Source of the DNA: an uncultured Oscillibacter sp.
GTDB lineage: Bacteria; Bacillota; Clostridia; Oscillospirales; Oscillospiraceae
DNA length: 12,603 bases
NCBI GenBank assembly: GCA_946494635.1
Contig: CAMMCS010000039.1
Span: 1-12,603 of the forward strand
Direction: 5' to 3'
The position numbers and the translations under genes were made by a program. Below, piece after piece: positions 1-6,336 of this stretch. The first letter of the stretch is position 1, and every line of letters begins with the position of its first letter. The notes under the pieces were generated by a model, which saw only the letters and a program-made list of their open reading frames with translations, was not told the origin of the DNA and searched no databases.

Positions 1-383
1 TACTCATACAGGATCACCCCCAGCTCCGGCTCCCCGGTCATCCGGGGCCAGATGAGGGGGGAGTCTGTGAATACCGCCTCTTCCCCGTTTTCCAGCGTCA
101 GAGCAGGCAGGCCGATCCACAGATTTCCCGTCCAGTGGAGGAAGCTGGGCCGGGCTACGTTGCAGGTGCAGCCCTCGCTGTCCACGCCGCACTCCGGGAA
201 GCCCGGATCCTCCCGAAAGCCCGGCTGGGCCCGCAGGGCCTCCACATAATCGTCATAGGGCCGGTAGGCGGTGACATACCACACGGCGGAGAGCAGGGCG
301 AAGGCAACAAGGAGCATGGCCAGGAGTAGGAGCAGCCCATTTTTTTGCCCCTGCAAATCGCTTTCAGTTTCATATGCTTTCAC
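1..383 (-). CDS. Membrane-anchored protein of unknown function, third gene of ECF operon (3' end outside window)
   Basis: Not recognised as a known family. The reading frame opens at a GTG at 383, which overlaps the TGA stop of the upstream anti-sigma gene (GTGA), a typical translational-coupling arrangement, and stays open to the window edge for about 127 codons. The predicted protein starts VKAYETESDLQGQK, followed by one strong hydrophobic helix at about residues 18-40 (LLLLLAMLLVAFALLSAVWY). An outer domain follows, with three cysteines (ECGVDSEGCTC, about residues 63-73) and a Trp-rich stretch (HWTGNLWIGLP). This suggests a membrane-tethered protein with an extracytoplasmic domain. Its place directly after a sigma/anti-sigma pair suggests a sensor, a modulator of the anti-sigma factor or a target of the sigma factor, but that is inference from position. 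An ATG-initiated frame in the same stretch (from 373) gives an implausible Cys/Pro/Ser-rich peptide and was rejected. Confidence 0.65.
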   Translation of the reverse strand, partial: MKAYETESDLQGQKNGLLLLLAMLLVAFALLSAVWYVTAYRPYDDYVEALRAQPGFREDPGFPECGVDSEGCTCNVARPSFLHWTGNLWIGLPALTLENGEEAVFTDSPLIWPRMTGEPELGVILYE

Positions 384-1021
384 CAATAGTAAGCAGTAAT
401 CAGAATTCTTCCACGCAAAGAGGTCTCCCCCAAGTTGCGGATCGTTACGGCGTAGTCTTGTCCTGCCTCAGTTTCGTGCTCCTGGTAGGAGTGATTGCCG
501 GTCACACTGTTGGAGTCATAGAGCACCTCCCCATCAGTTGAAATCACGATCTGATAGGGGCCGCTGGTCTGCCTGACTGCGACAGAAAAGGCATCCAGGT
601 TTTCATGCAAAATGCTTCTGGTATTAAAGGATTTGGAAAAACTGTCTCCAGCCTCTATGATAAAATCTCCACTATAATTATAGCGGGATAGCGGATAATT
701 GCAATCTGTAAATCCCCGTGTAAGATAAGCAGCCATCAAGACCGCCGCACATATCACTGCGGTGACCGCAGCTCCTGCGGTGCAGGCCCGGCGCTTGCCC
801 TTTTTCCACTCGCCGGAGATCTTTTTCACCGCCGCCGCATCTTCGGCGGCGGCCTCTTTCTCAGCCCCCGGCAGGGGCGCGTCTATGGCCGCCAGGGCGG
901 CCCGGCAATTTTCGCAGGTCTGCAGGTGCTCCTCCACCGCCGCCCGGCTCTTCGCCGAGCAGACGCCGTCGTGGTACAGCGGCAGCAGGTCCTGTACGAT
1001 GTCATGGTCCAGCTGGTCCAT
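380..1021 (-). CDS. Zinc-finger transmembrane anti-sigma factor (ZAS/zf-HC2 type)
   Basis: Likely membrane anti-sigma factor holding the ECF sigma factor encoded just upstream. The 213-residue protein opens with a helix typical of the family (DHDIVQDLLPLYHDGVCS), then the zinc-binding H-x3-C-x2-C motif at His32, Cys36, Cys39. His6 sits where many relatives have the fourth ligand, usually Cys. A basic stretch (KKGKRR) precedes one membrane helix at about residues 81-101. The remaining roughly 110 residues form a beta-rich outer domain ending ILITAYYW. The start is ATG at 1021, with AAGGAGGG five bases upstream; the adjacent TTG at 1024 lies too close to that site. It overlaps the sigma gene by 20 bases, so the two are probably co-translated. 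The DNA for the juxtamembrane outer part (601-720) is only about 37% GC, against about 77% at 841-900 in the cytoplasmic half. The role as anti-sigma factor is family knowledge; partner and signal are inferred from position. Confidence 0.86.
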   Translation of the reverse strand: MDQLDHDIVQDLLPLYHDGVCSAKSRAAVEEHLQTCENCRAALAAIDAPLPGAEKEAAAEDAAAVKKISGEWKKGKRRACTAGAAVTAVICAAVLMAAYLTRGFTDCNYPLSRYNYSGDFIIEAGDSFSKSFNTRSILHENLDAFSVAVRQTSGPYQIVISTDGEVLYDSNSVTGNHSYQEHETEAGQDYAVTIRNLGETSLRGRILITAYYW

Positions 1022-1484
1022 CAAATCCCTCCTTCAATTTCTGCCGGGCCCGGAAGTAGGTCACCCGGGCCCAGGACTCCGTCTTGCCGAAGAGCTCCCC
1101 GATCTGGCTGAAGGGAAGCTCCCCGAAGGTCCGCAGGGAGAACACCTCCTTATAGGGCTCCGGCAGGGCGTGGAGCAGCCGGTGGAGCCGCCTGGCGGCG
1201 TCCCGGTCGGCAAAGCCCCTCTCCAGCCCGTCGTCTCCCGGTTCCCGCTCCAGCTCCCCCCGGCGCTTTTGCTCCCGGCACAGGGAGAGGTACTGGTTCC
1301 GGGCGATCTGGCACAGCCACACCCGCAGCTGGCAGTCCCCCCGGAACTGGTCGATGGAGGCCAATGCCCGGAAGAAGGTCTCCTGGGTCACCTCCTCCGC
1401 CGTGTGGGCGTCCCGGCTGAGGGCCAGGACGTAGCGGTACACGTCGGCAAAGTGTGTCTGATAGATCTCCTCAAAATCCGGCAC
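1002..1484 (-). CDS. ECF-type RNA polymerase sigma factor (first of two)
   Basis: Extracytoplasmic-function sigma factor of 160 residues, the usual size for a two-domain (sigma2 plus sigma4) member. Region 2 spans about residues 4-70, with the core-binding stretch HTAEEVTQETFFRAL and the promoter-melting part DQFRGDCQLRVWLCQIARNQY. An acidic linker (EREPGDDGLE) leads to region 4 at about 107-154, whose helix-turn-helix is SQIGELFGKTESWARVTYFR. The start is GTG at 1484, preceded by a purine-rich AGGGGGGTGA ribosome site; no better in-frame ATG is available. The anti-sigma gene overlaps its 3' end, so the pair forms an operon, and a candidate self-recognised promoter lies about 25 bases upstream. 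The identity as an ECF sigma factor is firm; subgroup, regulon and activating signal cannot be told from the window. Confidence 0.93.
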   Translation of the reverse strand: MPDFEEIYQTHFADVYRYVLALSRDAHTAEEVTQETFFRALASIDQFRGDCQLRVWLCQIARNQYLSLCREQKRRGELEREPGDDGLERGFADRDAARRLHRLLHALPEPYKEVFSLRTFGELPFSQIGELFGKTESWARVTYFRARQKLKEGFDGPAGP

Positions 1485-1509
1485 GGCCTCACCCCCCTCT
1501 CTGCCATAG

Positions 1510-1535
1510 GACGCGGATGGTCCCAGTTCGTTACA
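1510..1535 (-). promoter_or_regulatory. Candidate ECF-type (autoregulatory) promoter of the first sigma operon
   Basis: On the minus strand TGTAAC (1535-1530), a 16-base spacer and CGTC (1513-1510) are seen. This matches the AAC-type -35 and CGT-type -10 elements of many ECF sigma promoters, including those known for Bacillus ECF factors. Transcription would start near 1503, about 20 bases before the sigma GTG. The first base of the -35 is the last T of the preceding gene's terminator tract. The motif is seen; recognition by the adjacent sigma factor is inferred. Confidence 0.55.
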
Positions 1536-1567
1536 AAAAAAGTGCCCGGAGTCCCGGACACTTTTTT
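1535..1567. terminator. Intrinsic terminator, symmetric, between zinc-ribbon gene and sigma operon
   Basis: A hairpin with six A-T pairs at the base, GTG/CAC, one C-A mismatch and CCGG/CCGG, closing a four-base loop at 1550-1553. The A run (1535-1541) and T run (1562-1567) make it usable in both directions. In the minus direction it immediately follows the TAA stop (1568-1566) of the small membrane protein and ends in seven Ts, so it should isolate the sigma operon from read-through. Confidence 0.72.
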
Positions 1568-1868
1568 ACTGCTTTCCCTTGCGGTACGATTCCGGCGGGA
1601 AGATGGCCCCGCAGGCCGGGCAGCGCATGGACCTTCCGCCGTCCGGGTTTTGTTTCGCCCGGGAGAAGTCGATCCGCCGCAGCGCCGCCCCGCAGGCGGG
1701 GCACACAAACACCGTCTCATACCGTCTGCTCCACCGGACCAGCCCCACGGCGCCCGCCGCCAAGGCCGCCGCCCCCAGGGGCCACAGGCCGGTTCCGGCC
1801 AGGATCATCCCGCCGAACAGAAGCGCGCACCAGATCACGAAGCCCGCCCATTTCCTCCAGGTGCCCAT
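1566..1868 (-). CDS. Small two-helix membrane protein with C-terminal zinc ribbon, unknown function
   Basis: Protein of 100 residues with no family I can name. Two hydrophobic segments at about residues 7-27 and 29-45 form a helical hairpin with a short turn (GTGLWP). The C-terminal half carries two CPAC knuckles (residues 56-59 and 83-86) separated by a basic stretch (RRIDFSRAKQNPDGGRSMR), a typical zinc-ribbon arrangement. By the positive-inside rule the ribbon, preceded by RWSRRY, is probably cytoplasmic. The start at ATG 1868 has AAGGAG eight bases upstream (GGAGATGGACGC before it); upstream extensions of the frame would run back over the promoter. It is monocistronic, with its own sigma-A-like promoter shared back-to-back with recG and a terminator at its stop. 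Function is unknown; a role linked to recG is not implied beyond the shared promoter region. Confidence 0.76.
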   Translation of the reverse strand: MGTWRKWAGFVIWCALLFGGMILAGTGLWPLGAAALAAGAVGLVRWSRRYETVFVCPACGAALRRIDFSRAKQNPDGGRSMRCPACGAIFPPESYRKGKQ

Positions 1869-1880
1869 GCGTCCATCTCC

Positions 1881-1909
1881 TTGTTTTTTCTCTGGCGCCA
1901 TTATATAAT
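1881..1909 (+). promoter_or_regulatory. Sigma-A-like promoter of recG
   Basis: TTGTTT (1881-1886), 17-base spacer, perfect TATAAT (1904-1909). Start would fall near 1916, giving a leader of about 29 bases before the recG ATG with its GGAGGTGA site at 1933-1940. The -35 is weak (TTG only), the -10 is consensus and lies inside a 14-base perfect palindrome, 1898-1911. Confidence 0.62.
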
Positions 1910-1928
1910 GGAGGCCAGTGATTTGCAA
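1900..1928 (-). promoter_or_regulatory. Sigma-A-like promoter of the zinc-ribbon membrane protein
   Basis: On the minus strand TTGCAA (1928-1923), 17-base spacer, perfect TATAAT (1905-1900). Start would fall near 1893, with the ribosome site and ATG (1868) about 25 bases on. It uses the same palindromic -10 segment as the recG promoter, so the two promoters face outward from the same few bases. Confidence 0.62.
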
Positions 1929-1944
1929 GGCGGGAGGTGATTCC

Positions 1945-3993
1945 ATGGCGGACCTGAACACAGACGTGCGGTACATCAAGGGCATCGGGGAGCAGCGGGC
2001 CAAGGCCCTAGGCAAGCTGGGCATCGCCACCCTGCGGGACCTGATCTCCTACTTCCCCCGGGCCTATGACGACCGCACCCAGCTCCGCCGCATCGCCGAC
2101 CTGGTGCCCGGCGAGGCCGCCGGCGTGGCCGCCATGGTATCGTCGCCTCCCACCGTCTCCCATATCCGCCGTGGGCTGGACCTGGTGAAGCTCCGGGCGG
2201 TGGACGACACCGGCACCCTGGACGTGACCTTCTTCAATCAGGCGTGGCTGAAAAACAATCTGCGCCAGGGGGAGACGTATGTCTTTTACGGCCGGGCAGA
2301 GGGCTCCCTCTTCCGCCGCCAGATGGCGAATCCCGTGGTGGAGCCGGAGGGCCGCCGGGAGGTCACCGGCCGCATCGTGCCCATCTACCCCCTCACCGCC
2401 GGGGTCAGCCAGCTGATTTTGTCCCGGTCCATCCGCCAGGGGCTGGACGCCTGCGCCGACATCCTGCCGGATGTGCTGCCGGACCGGGTGCGGCGGGAGC
2501 ACCAGCTCTGCCGCATCGAGTACGCCTACGAGAACATCCACTTTCCGGAGAGCGCCGAGGCCCTGGACCTGGCCCGGCGGCGGCTGGCCTTTGAGGAGCT
2601 GTTCCTCTTCACCATCGGGCTGGAGCGGCTGCGCCAGCGCCGTGAGGTGGTTCATGTGCCCCCCTGCGGCGATGTGGACATGGAGCCCTTCTATTCCGCC
2701 CTCCCCTTCACCCTGACGGACGCCCAGCGCCGCTGCGTGGAGGAGGCCCTGGCGGACATGCGCTCCGGCACCCCCATGAACCGCCTCTGCCAGGGAGACG
2801 TGGGCTCCGGCAAGACCATGGTGGCAGCCGCCTGTGTGTTTTTTTGCGTGAAGAACGGCCGCCAGGCGGCCCTGATGGCCCCAACGGAGATCCTGGCCCA
2901 GCAGCACTACCAGGGCCTGGCCCCTTTGCTGGAGAACTTGGGCATCCGCTGTGCCCTGCTGACCGGCTCCACCACCGCCAGGACGAAACGCTCCATCTCC
3001 CAGCAGCTGGAGAGCGGGGAGATCGACTTTGCCATCGGCACCCACGCCCTCATCACCGGCAGCGTGGCCTACCGCGACCTGGGGCTGGTGGTGACGGACG
3101 AGCAGCACCGCTTCGGCGTGGCCCAGCGGGCGGACCTGGCCGCCAAGGGGGACCACCCCCACATCCTGGTCATGTCCGCCACGCCCATCCCCCGGACGCT
3201 GGCCCTGATTTTGTATGGGGACCTGGACGTGTCCGTCATCGACCAGCTGCCCCCCGGCCGCCAGCCGGTGCAGACCTTTGCCGTCAGCGGCGGCTACCAC
3301 CAGCGGGTGTACAACTTCATCCGCAAGCTGGTGGGGGAGGGCCGCCAGGCCTACATCGTCTGCCCCATGGTCGAGGAAAATGACGAGCTCCCCGACGAGC
3401 GGAAGGCGGTGACGGAGTATGCCAAAAAGCTCCAGGCCGAGGTGTTCCCCGACCTGAAGGTGGCCTTCGTCCACGGCAAGATGAAGCCCAAGGAGAAGGA
3501 CGCGGTCATGACCGCCTTCGCCGCCCACGAGACGGACATTCTGGTGTCCACCACCGTCATCGAGGTGGGGGTGGACGTGCCCAACGCCGCCGTCATGGTG
3601 ATTGAAAACGCGGAGCGGTTCGGCCTCTCCCAGCTCCACCAGCTGCGGGGCCGGGTGGGCCGGGGCAGGCACCAGTCCTACTGCATCCTGATCTCCGACA
3701 ACCAGAACGAGGAGACCCGGGCGCGGCTGAAGGTCATGACCAGGACCACCGACGGCTTCAAGATCGCGGAGGAGGACCTGCGGCTCCGGGGCCCCGGCGA
3801 CTTCTTCGGCCAGCGGCAGCACGGCCTGCCGGGCCTGAAGGTGGCGGATCTGGGCTGCGACACCCTGCTGCTGCAGGAGGCCCGCCAGGCGGCGGAGCAG
3901 CTGCTGGCGGAGGATCCGGAGCTCACCTCCTGCCCCGCCACGGCGGAGCGGATCCAGGCTCTGTTCACCCAGGCGGCAGACACACTGAACTGA
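1945..3993 (+). CDS. recG: ATP-dependent DNA helicase RecG
   Basis: Branch-migration helicase that remodels stalled replication forks, D-loops and Holliday junctions in homologous recombination and repair. The protein has 682 residues, normal for RecG. An N-terminal helix-hairpin-like segment (VRYIKGIGEQRAKALGKLGI) leads into the OB-fold wedge domain (about residues 50-150) that splits the fork. The helicase core has Walker A GDVGSGKT at 284-291, the characteristic DEQHRFG Walker B at 385-391, SATPIPRT at 411-418, and motif VI QLHQLRGRVGRG at 563-574, followed by the RecG/Mfd-like C-terminal region (GPGDFFGQRQHGLPGLK). The start is ATG at 1945 with GGGAGGTGA five bases upstream; an earlier in-frame GTG at 1918 lies almost on the transcription start and lacks a ribosome site. 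The gene is monocistronic, ending in a strong terminator that begins at the last base of its stop codon. No missing motif was seen. Confidence 0.98.
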   Translation: MADLNTDVRYIKGIGEQRAKALGKLGIATLRDLISYFPRAYDDRTQLRRIADLVPGEAAGVAAMVSSPPTVSHIRRGLDLVKLRAVDDTGTLDVTFFNQAWLKNNLRQGETYVFYGRAEGSLFRRQMANPVVEPEGRREVTGRIVPIYPLTAGVSQLILSRSIRQGLDACADILPDVLPDRVRREHQLCRIEYAYENIHFPESAEALDLARRRLAFEELFLFTIGLERLRQRREVVHVPPCGDVDMEPFYSALPFTLTDAQRRCVEEALADMRSGTPMNRLCQGDVGSGKTMVAAACVFFCVKNGRQAALMAPTEILAQQHYQGLAPLLENLGIRCALLTGSTTARTKRSISQQLESGEIDFAIGTHALITGSVAYRDLGLVVTDEQHRFGVAQRADLAAKGDHPHILVMSATPIPRTLALILYGDLDVSVIDQLPPGRQPVQTFAVSGGYHQRVYNFIRKLVGEGRQAYIVCPMVEENDELPDERKAVTEYAKKLQAEVFPDLKVAFVHGKMKPKEKDAVMTAFAAHETDILVSTTVIEVGVDVPNAAVMVIENAERFGLSQLHQLRGRVGRGRHQSYCILISDNQNEETRARLKVMTRTTDGFKIAEEDLRLRGPGDFFGQRQHGLPGLKVADLGCDTLLLQEARQAAEQLLAEDPELTSCPATAERIQALFTQAADTLN

Positions 3994-4022
3994 AAACGCC
4001 CGGCTTTTGCCGGGCGTTTTTT
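3993..4022 (+). terminator. Intrinsic terminator of recG
   Basis: Perfect 12-base stem (AAAACGCCCGGC at 3993-4004 with GCCGGGCGTTTT at 4009-4020), TTTT loop and a six-T tail. It starts at the last base of the recG stop codon and ends nine bases before the candidate promoter of the second sigma operon. Confidence 0.92.
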
Positions 4023-4030
4023 GATCCCCC

Positions 4031-4057
4031 TGTGACCTTTCGCCCCGCTCGCTCGTA
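4031..4057 (+). promoter_or_regulatory. Candidate ECF-type promoter of the second sigma operon
   Basis: TGTGAC (4031-4036), 17-base spacer and CGTA (4054-4057), followed by an AT-rich step (ATCAAAACAG). This resembles ECF promoters of the tGTaAC/CGTA kind and closely matches the motif upstream of the first sigma operon. Start would be near 4064, leaving a leader of under 20 bases with the ribosome site at 4068-4074. No sigma-A-type promoter was seen in this gap. Confidence 0.52.
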
Positions 4058-4082
4058 ATCAAAACAGAAGGAGGTGAGGCCA

Positions 4083-4550
4083 GTGACCGAATCGGAGCAG
4101 CTGTTCGAGCAGGTGTACCGGACCTATGGGCCCTCTCTGTACCGCTTCTGCCTTCTCCAGATGAAGGACCCGGCAGACGCGGAGGACGTCTTGCAGGAGG
4201 TGTTCTGCAAGCGTCTCTACCGGGCACCGTCCTTCGCCTCGCCGGACCATGAGCGGCGGTGGCTGTTCCGGGTGGCCCTGAACCAGTGCCGGGACGCTTG
4301 GAAGCGCTCCAGCCGGTCAGACCTGCCCCTGGAGGCCGCATCCGCCGCCGTCACGCCGGAGGAGCTGGGCCTGCTGGACCACGTGGCCGCCCTGCCGGAG
4401 CCCCAGCGGACGGCCATCCACCTCCGCTACTATGAGGGGTACTCCCTCCGGGAGATCGCGCGGCTCCTGGGGGTGACGGTGCCCACGGTGAAAATGCGGC
4501 TGAAGCGGGGCCGGGACGCCCTGCGGACAACATGGGAGGAGAGCTTATGA
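4083..4550 (+). CDS. ECF-type RNA polymerase sigma factor (second)
   Basis: Two-domain ECF sigma factor of 155 residues. Region 2 lies at about residues 5-75, with the typical DPADAEDVLQEVFCKRLY core-binding segment and RRWLFRVALNQCRDAWK. Region 4 lies at about 99-150, with LPEPQRTAIHLRYYEGYS followed by the helix-turn-helix REIARLLGVTVPTVKMRLKRGR. The start chosen is GTG 4083, because AAGGAGG at 4068-4074 sits eight bases before it; a GTG at 4074 in the same frame would overlap that site. The stop overlaps the start of the next gene (ATGA). It differs clearly from the first sigma factor in this window in its linker and region 2, so it is probably a different ECF group rather than a recent duplicate. 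Downstream partner and promoter suggest a self-contained, autoregulated module. Confidence 0.93.
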   Translation: MTESEQLFEQVYRTYGPSLYRFCLLQMKDPADAEDVLQEVFCKRLYRAPSFASPDHERRWLFRVALNQCRDAWKRSSRSDLPLEAASAAVTPEELGLLDHVAALPEPQRTAIHLRYYEGYSLREIARLLGVTVPTVKMRLKRGRDALRTTWEESL

Positions 4551-5695
4551 ATCGCTATCACGAGTCAATGGAACACTGCGCGCCCCCGCCGGAGCTGGAA
4601 GAGCGGCTGCGGGAAGCCGTTTTGTCGGCAGAGCCGATGCCACAGGCACGGCCCGCCGTCTTTCGGCCCAAGGGCTTTGTCCGCAAGGCGGCGCTGGCGG
4701 CGGTGCTGATCGTCCTTCTGACGGTCTCCGCCGGGGCTGTGGTCGTCGCCAACTGGGACGCCATTCTCGCCAGCCGATTTGGGGCGTGGGCCGCCTCCAC
4801 CCCCATGGGGCAGGCGGCGTTTCAGGAGGTGCATGTCACTTCGGTTTGCGACGATGTGACCCTGACGGTGCGGCAGGCCCTGGTCAGCGAAAAGACCGTC
4901 TATCTGGTTCTGGACTATCAGCTGCCAGACACGGTGGACCGGGAGGCAGTCCAGCAGGCAGACAGCAGCCCCTCATCCGACCATATGATTGTTCCGGTGC
5001 CCGTCGACTACTATCTCACCGGAGATTTCTCCTGGGAGGACCTGAAGGCTGCAGACCAGGAGAAGTGGAGCGGACTGGACTGGACGGACTACACCTCCTA
5101 CGGGGATTACACGCATGGCGGAAACTTCCTGTGGACATACAGCCTTTCCAAACATTCCAGCGGCAGCTCCGGCCAGGTGGCGAGCCAAGGTTATGACCCG
5201 GATACCAACACCCTCACCTATCTCTGCAGCATCACGGCGGAGTCCAGCGACCTGGACTTCACACAGCAGCCTTTGACGCTGCTGGTATCGCCGCCGGTGC
5301 TGGACATTGACGGGATCGAGACCGCCCTGGCAGACCACCCGGCGCTTCTGACCTTCCAGCCGGAGGCCGTCTCCCAGACTTTGACCGGCTCCTGGCAGGA
5401 GGACGGCCATTCCATCCGGGCCGACGTATCTCCCCTCGCCATCAGCGTGGAGATCTCCGGCGGCACCCCCTACCGGAAAATCCAGGAGCTGAAGCAGGAC
5501 ACCTCCCTGGTGCTGCAGGACGGCACCGTCCAGCTGGTGTCCGCGCTGACCTCCGGCCTGACCGGCGGCGGCAGCCGCGGCGGAGAAGGCGGCACCTATA
5601 CCTCCGCCAGCTTCACCACCCAGTTCCGGGAGCTGCTGGACGTGAGCCAGGTGACCGCCGTCCGGGTGGGGGACGTGACCATCCCCCTGGCATAA
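4547..5695 (+). CDS. Membrane-anchored probable anti-sigma factor (DUF4179-like)
   Basis: Probable negative regulator of the sigma factor encoded immediately upstream. The 382-residue protein has a cytoplasmic N-terminus of about 45 residues (PPPELEERLREAVLSAEP is a short helix), one membrane helix at about residues 48-68 and a large outer domain of over 300 residues. The outer domain opens with VHVTSVCDDVTLTVRQALVSEKTVYLVLDYQL (split as VHVTSVCDDVTLTVRQAL then VSEKTVYLVLDYQL), a pattern seen in DUF4179-type proteins that follow ECF sigma genes in Firmicutes. It ends with a Gly/Ser-rich loop (TGGGSRGGEGG) and VRVGDVTIPLA. There is no zinc-finger H-x3-C-x2-C motif, unlike the first anti-sigma factor. 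The start is ATG 4547, overlapping the sigma stop by four bases, with GGGAGGAGAG just upstream. Family assignment is from memory of the pattern; the regulatory role is inferred mainly from the coupling. Confidence 0.75.
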   Translation: MNRYHESMEHCAPPPELEERLREAVLSAEPMPQARPAVFRPKGFVRKAALAAVLIVLLTVSAGAVVVANWDAILASRFGAWAASTPMGQAAFQEVHVTSVCDDVTLTVRQALVSEKTVYLVLDYQLPDTVDREAVQQADSSPSSDHMIVPVPVDYYLTGDFSWEDLKAADQEKWSGLDWTDYTSYGDYTHGGNFLWTYSLSKHSSGSSGQVASQGYDPDTNTLTYLCSITAESSDLDFTQQPLTLLVSPPVLDIDGIETALADHPALLTFQPEAVSQTLTGSWQEDGHSIRADVSPLAISVEISGGTPYRKIQELKQDTSLVLQDGTVQLVSALTSGLTGGGSRGGEGGTYTSASFTTQFRELLDVSQVTAVRVGDVTIPLA

Positions 5696-5716
5696 GCGGT
5701 CTCTCTGCAAATCCAA

Positions 5717-5753
5717 AGAGGAAGCCGGCGGGCAGTGCCCGCCGGCTTTCTCT
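5717..5753. terminator. Bidirectional intrinsic terminator between convergent operons
   Basis: A 12-base perfect stem (5722-5733 with 5737-5748) around an AGT loop, extended to 17 pairs with one G-T wobble by flanking AGAGG and TCTCT. It lies between the stop of the second anti-sigma gene (plus) and the stop of the deoxynucleotidase gene (minus). The flanking pyrimidine or purine runs give only a partial U-tract in either direction, but the stem is very stable. Confidence 0.85.
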
Positions 5754-5759
5754 GTCAAT

Positions 5760-6335
5760 TTACTTCAGCTTCTCCAGGCGCACGGAAAAGCTGTCCCTAA
5801 ACGTCTCCATAAAAAAGGCCACCTCCGGCAGGCCGTAGCTCTCCAGGGCCCGCAGGGTCTGGCCGGCGGCCTCCCGGAACTCGTTGTTGCCGGCCTTCAG
5901 CTCCTCCACGCACTTGATGTAGGCGGAGAGCTTGTCCGCCGCCTTCACCACCTGCCGGATCTCCGGGTCGGCCTCCGTCAGGATGGGCTCGTACACCCCC
6001 TGGAGCTCCGGCGGCAGCATCTGGAGCAGCTTCCGCTCCGCCACCGCCTCCACGTCCTGGTAGGCGCTGCGGATGGCCGGGTTATCGTACTTGATGGGGG
6101 TGGGCATGTCGCCGGTCAGGATCTCGCTGGCGTCGTGGTACAGCGCCGCCACCGCCACGGTGCCGGGGTCCAGATGCCCGCCGAACCTTTCGTTGCGGAT
6201 CACCGCCAGGGCGTGGGCCAGCACCGCCACCTGGTGGCTGTGCTCCTGGACATTCTCCGGGGCGGTGTTCCGCATGAGCGCCCACCGCTGGATGAACCGC
6301 ATCCGGGAGATGTAGGCGAAAAAGTGGCTCTTCAT
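5760..6335 (-). CDS. yfbR: YfbR-like HD-domain 5'-deoxynucleotidase
   Basis: Probable metal-dependent phosphatase of the HD superfamily that removes phosphate from deoxyribonucleoside 5'-monophosphates, a cytoplasmic nucleotide-pool enzyme. The protein has 191 residues, close to E. coli YfbR (199). The family residues are present in order: Arg17-Trp18, the EHSH motif with His32, the HD pair His67-Asp68, Glu71, Asp76 (TGDMPTPIKY) and Asp134 (AADKLSAY), which together match the metal and substrate sites of YfbR. The start ATG 6335 lies one base after the stop of mtaB and its GGAGGA site is inside mtaB's last codons, so translation is coupled. It is the last gene of a three-gene operon ending at a bidirectional terminator. 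The exact substrate preference (dNMP versus another nucleotide) cannot be read from sequence. Confidence 0.87.
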   Translation of the reverse strand: MKSHFFAYISRMRFIQRWALMRNTAPENVQEHSHQVAVLAHALAVIRNERFGGHLDPGTVAVAALYHDASEILTGDMPTPIKYDNPAIRSAYQDVEAVAERKLLQMLPPELQGVYEPILTEADPEIRQVVKAADKLSAYIKCVEELKAGNNEFREAAGQTLRALESYGLPEVAFFMETFRDSFSVRLEKLK

Positions 6336-6336
6336 A

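Noticed and set aside
762..1940. 392-codon plus-strand frame across the sigma/anti-sigma region
   Set aside because: It crosses a terminator and two promoters, and its protein is Arg/Pro/Gly-rich with no recognisable domain; the minus strand has clear sigma and anti-sigma genes.
4074..4082. Earlier GTG start for the second sigma factor
   Set aside because: It overlaps the AAGGAGG ribosome site that is properly spaced for GTG 4083.
2008..4341. Very long open frame (777 codons) on the minus strand opposite recG and the second sigma gene
   Set aside because: It runs antisense through recG, the terminator and another gene. Its protein is low-complexity Gly/His/Val/Leu/Gln-rich with no motif, as expected from the complement of GC-rich codons. 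RecG has every helicase motif.
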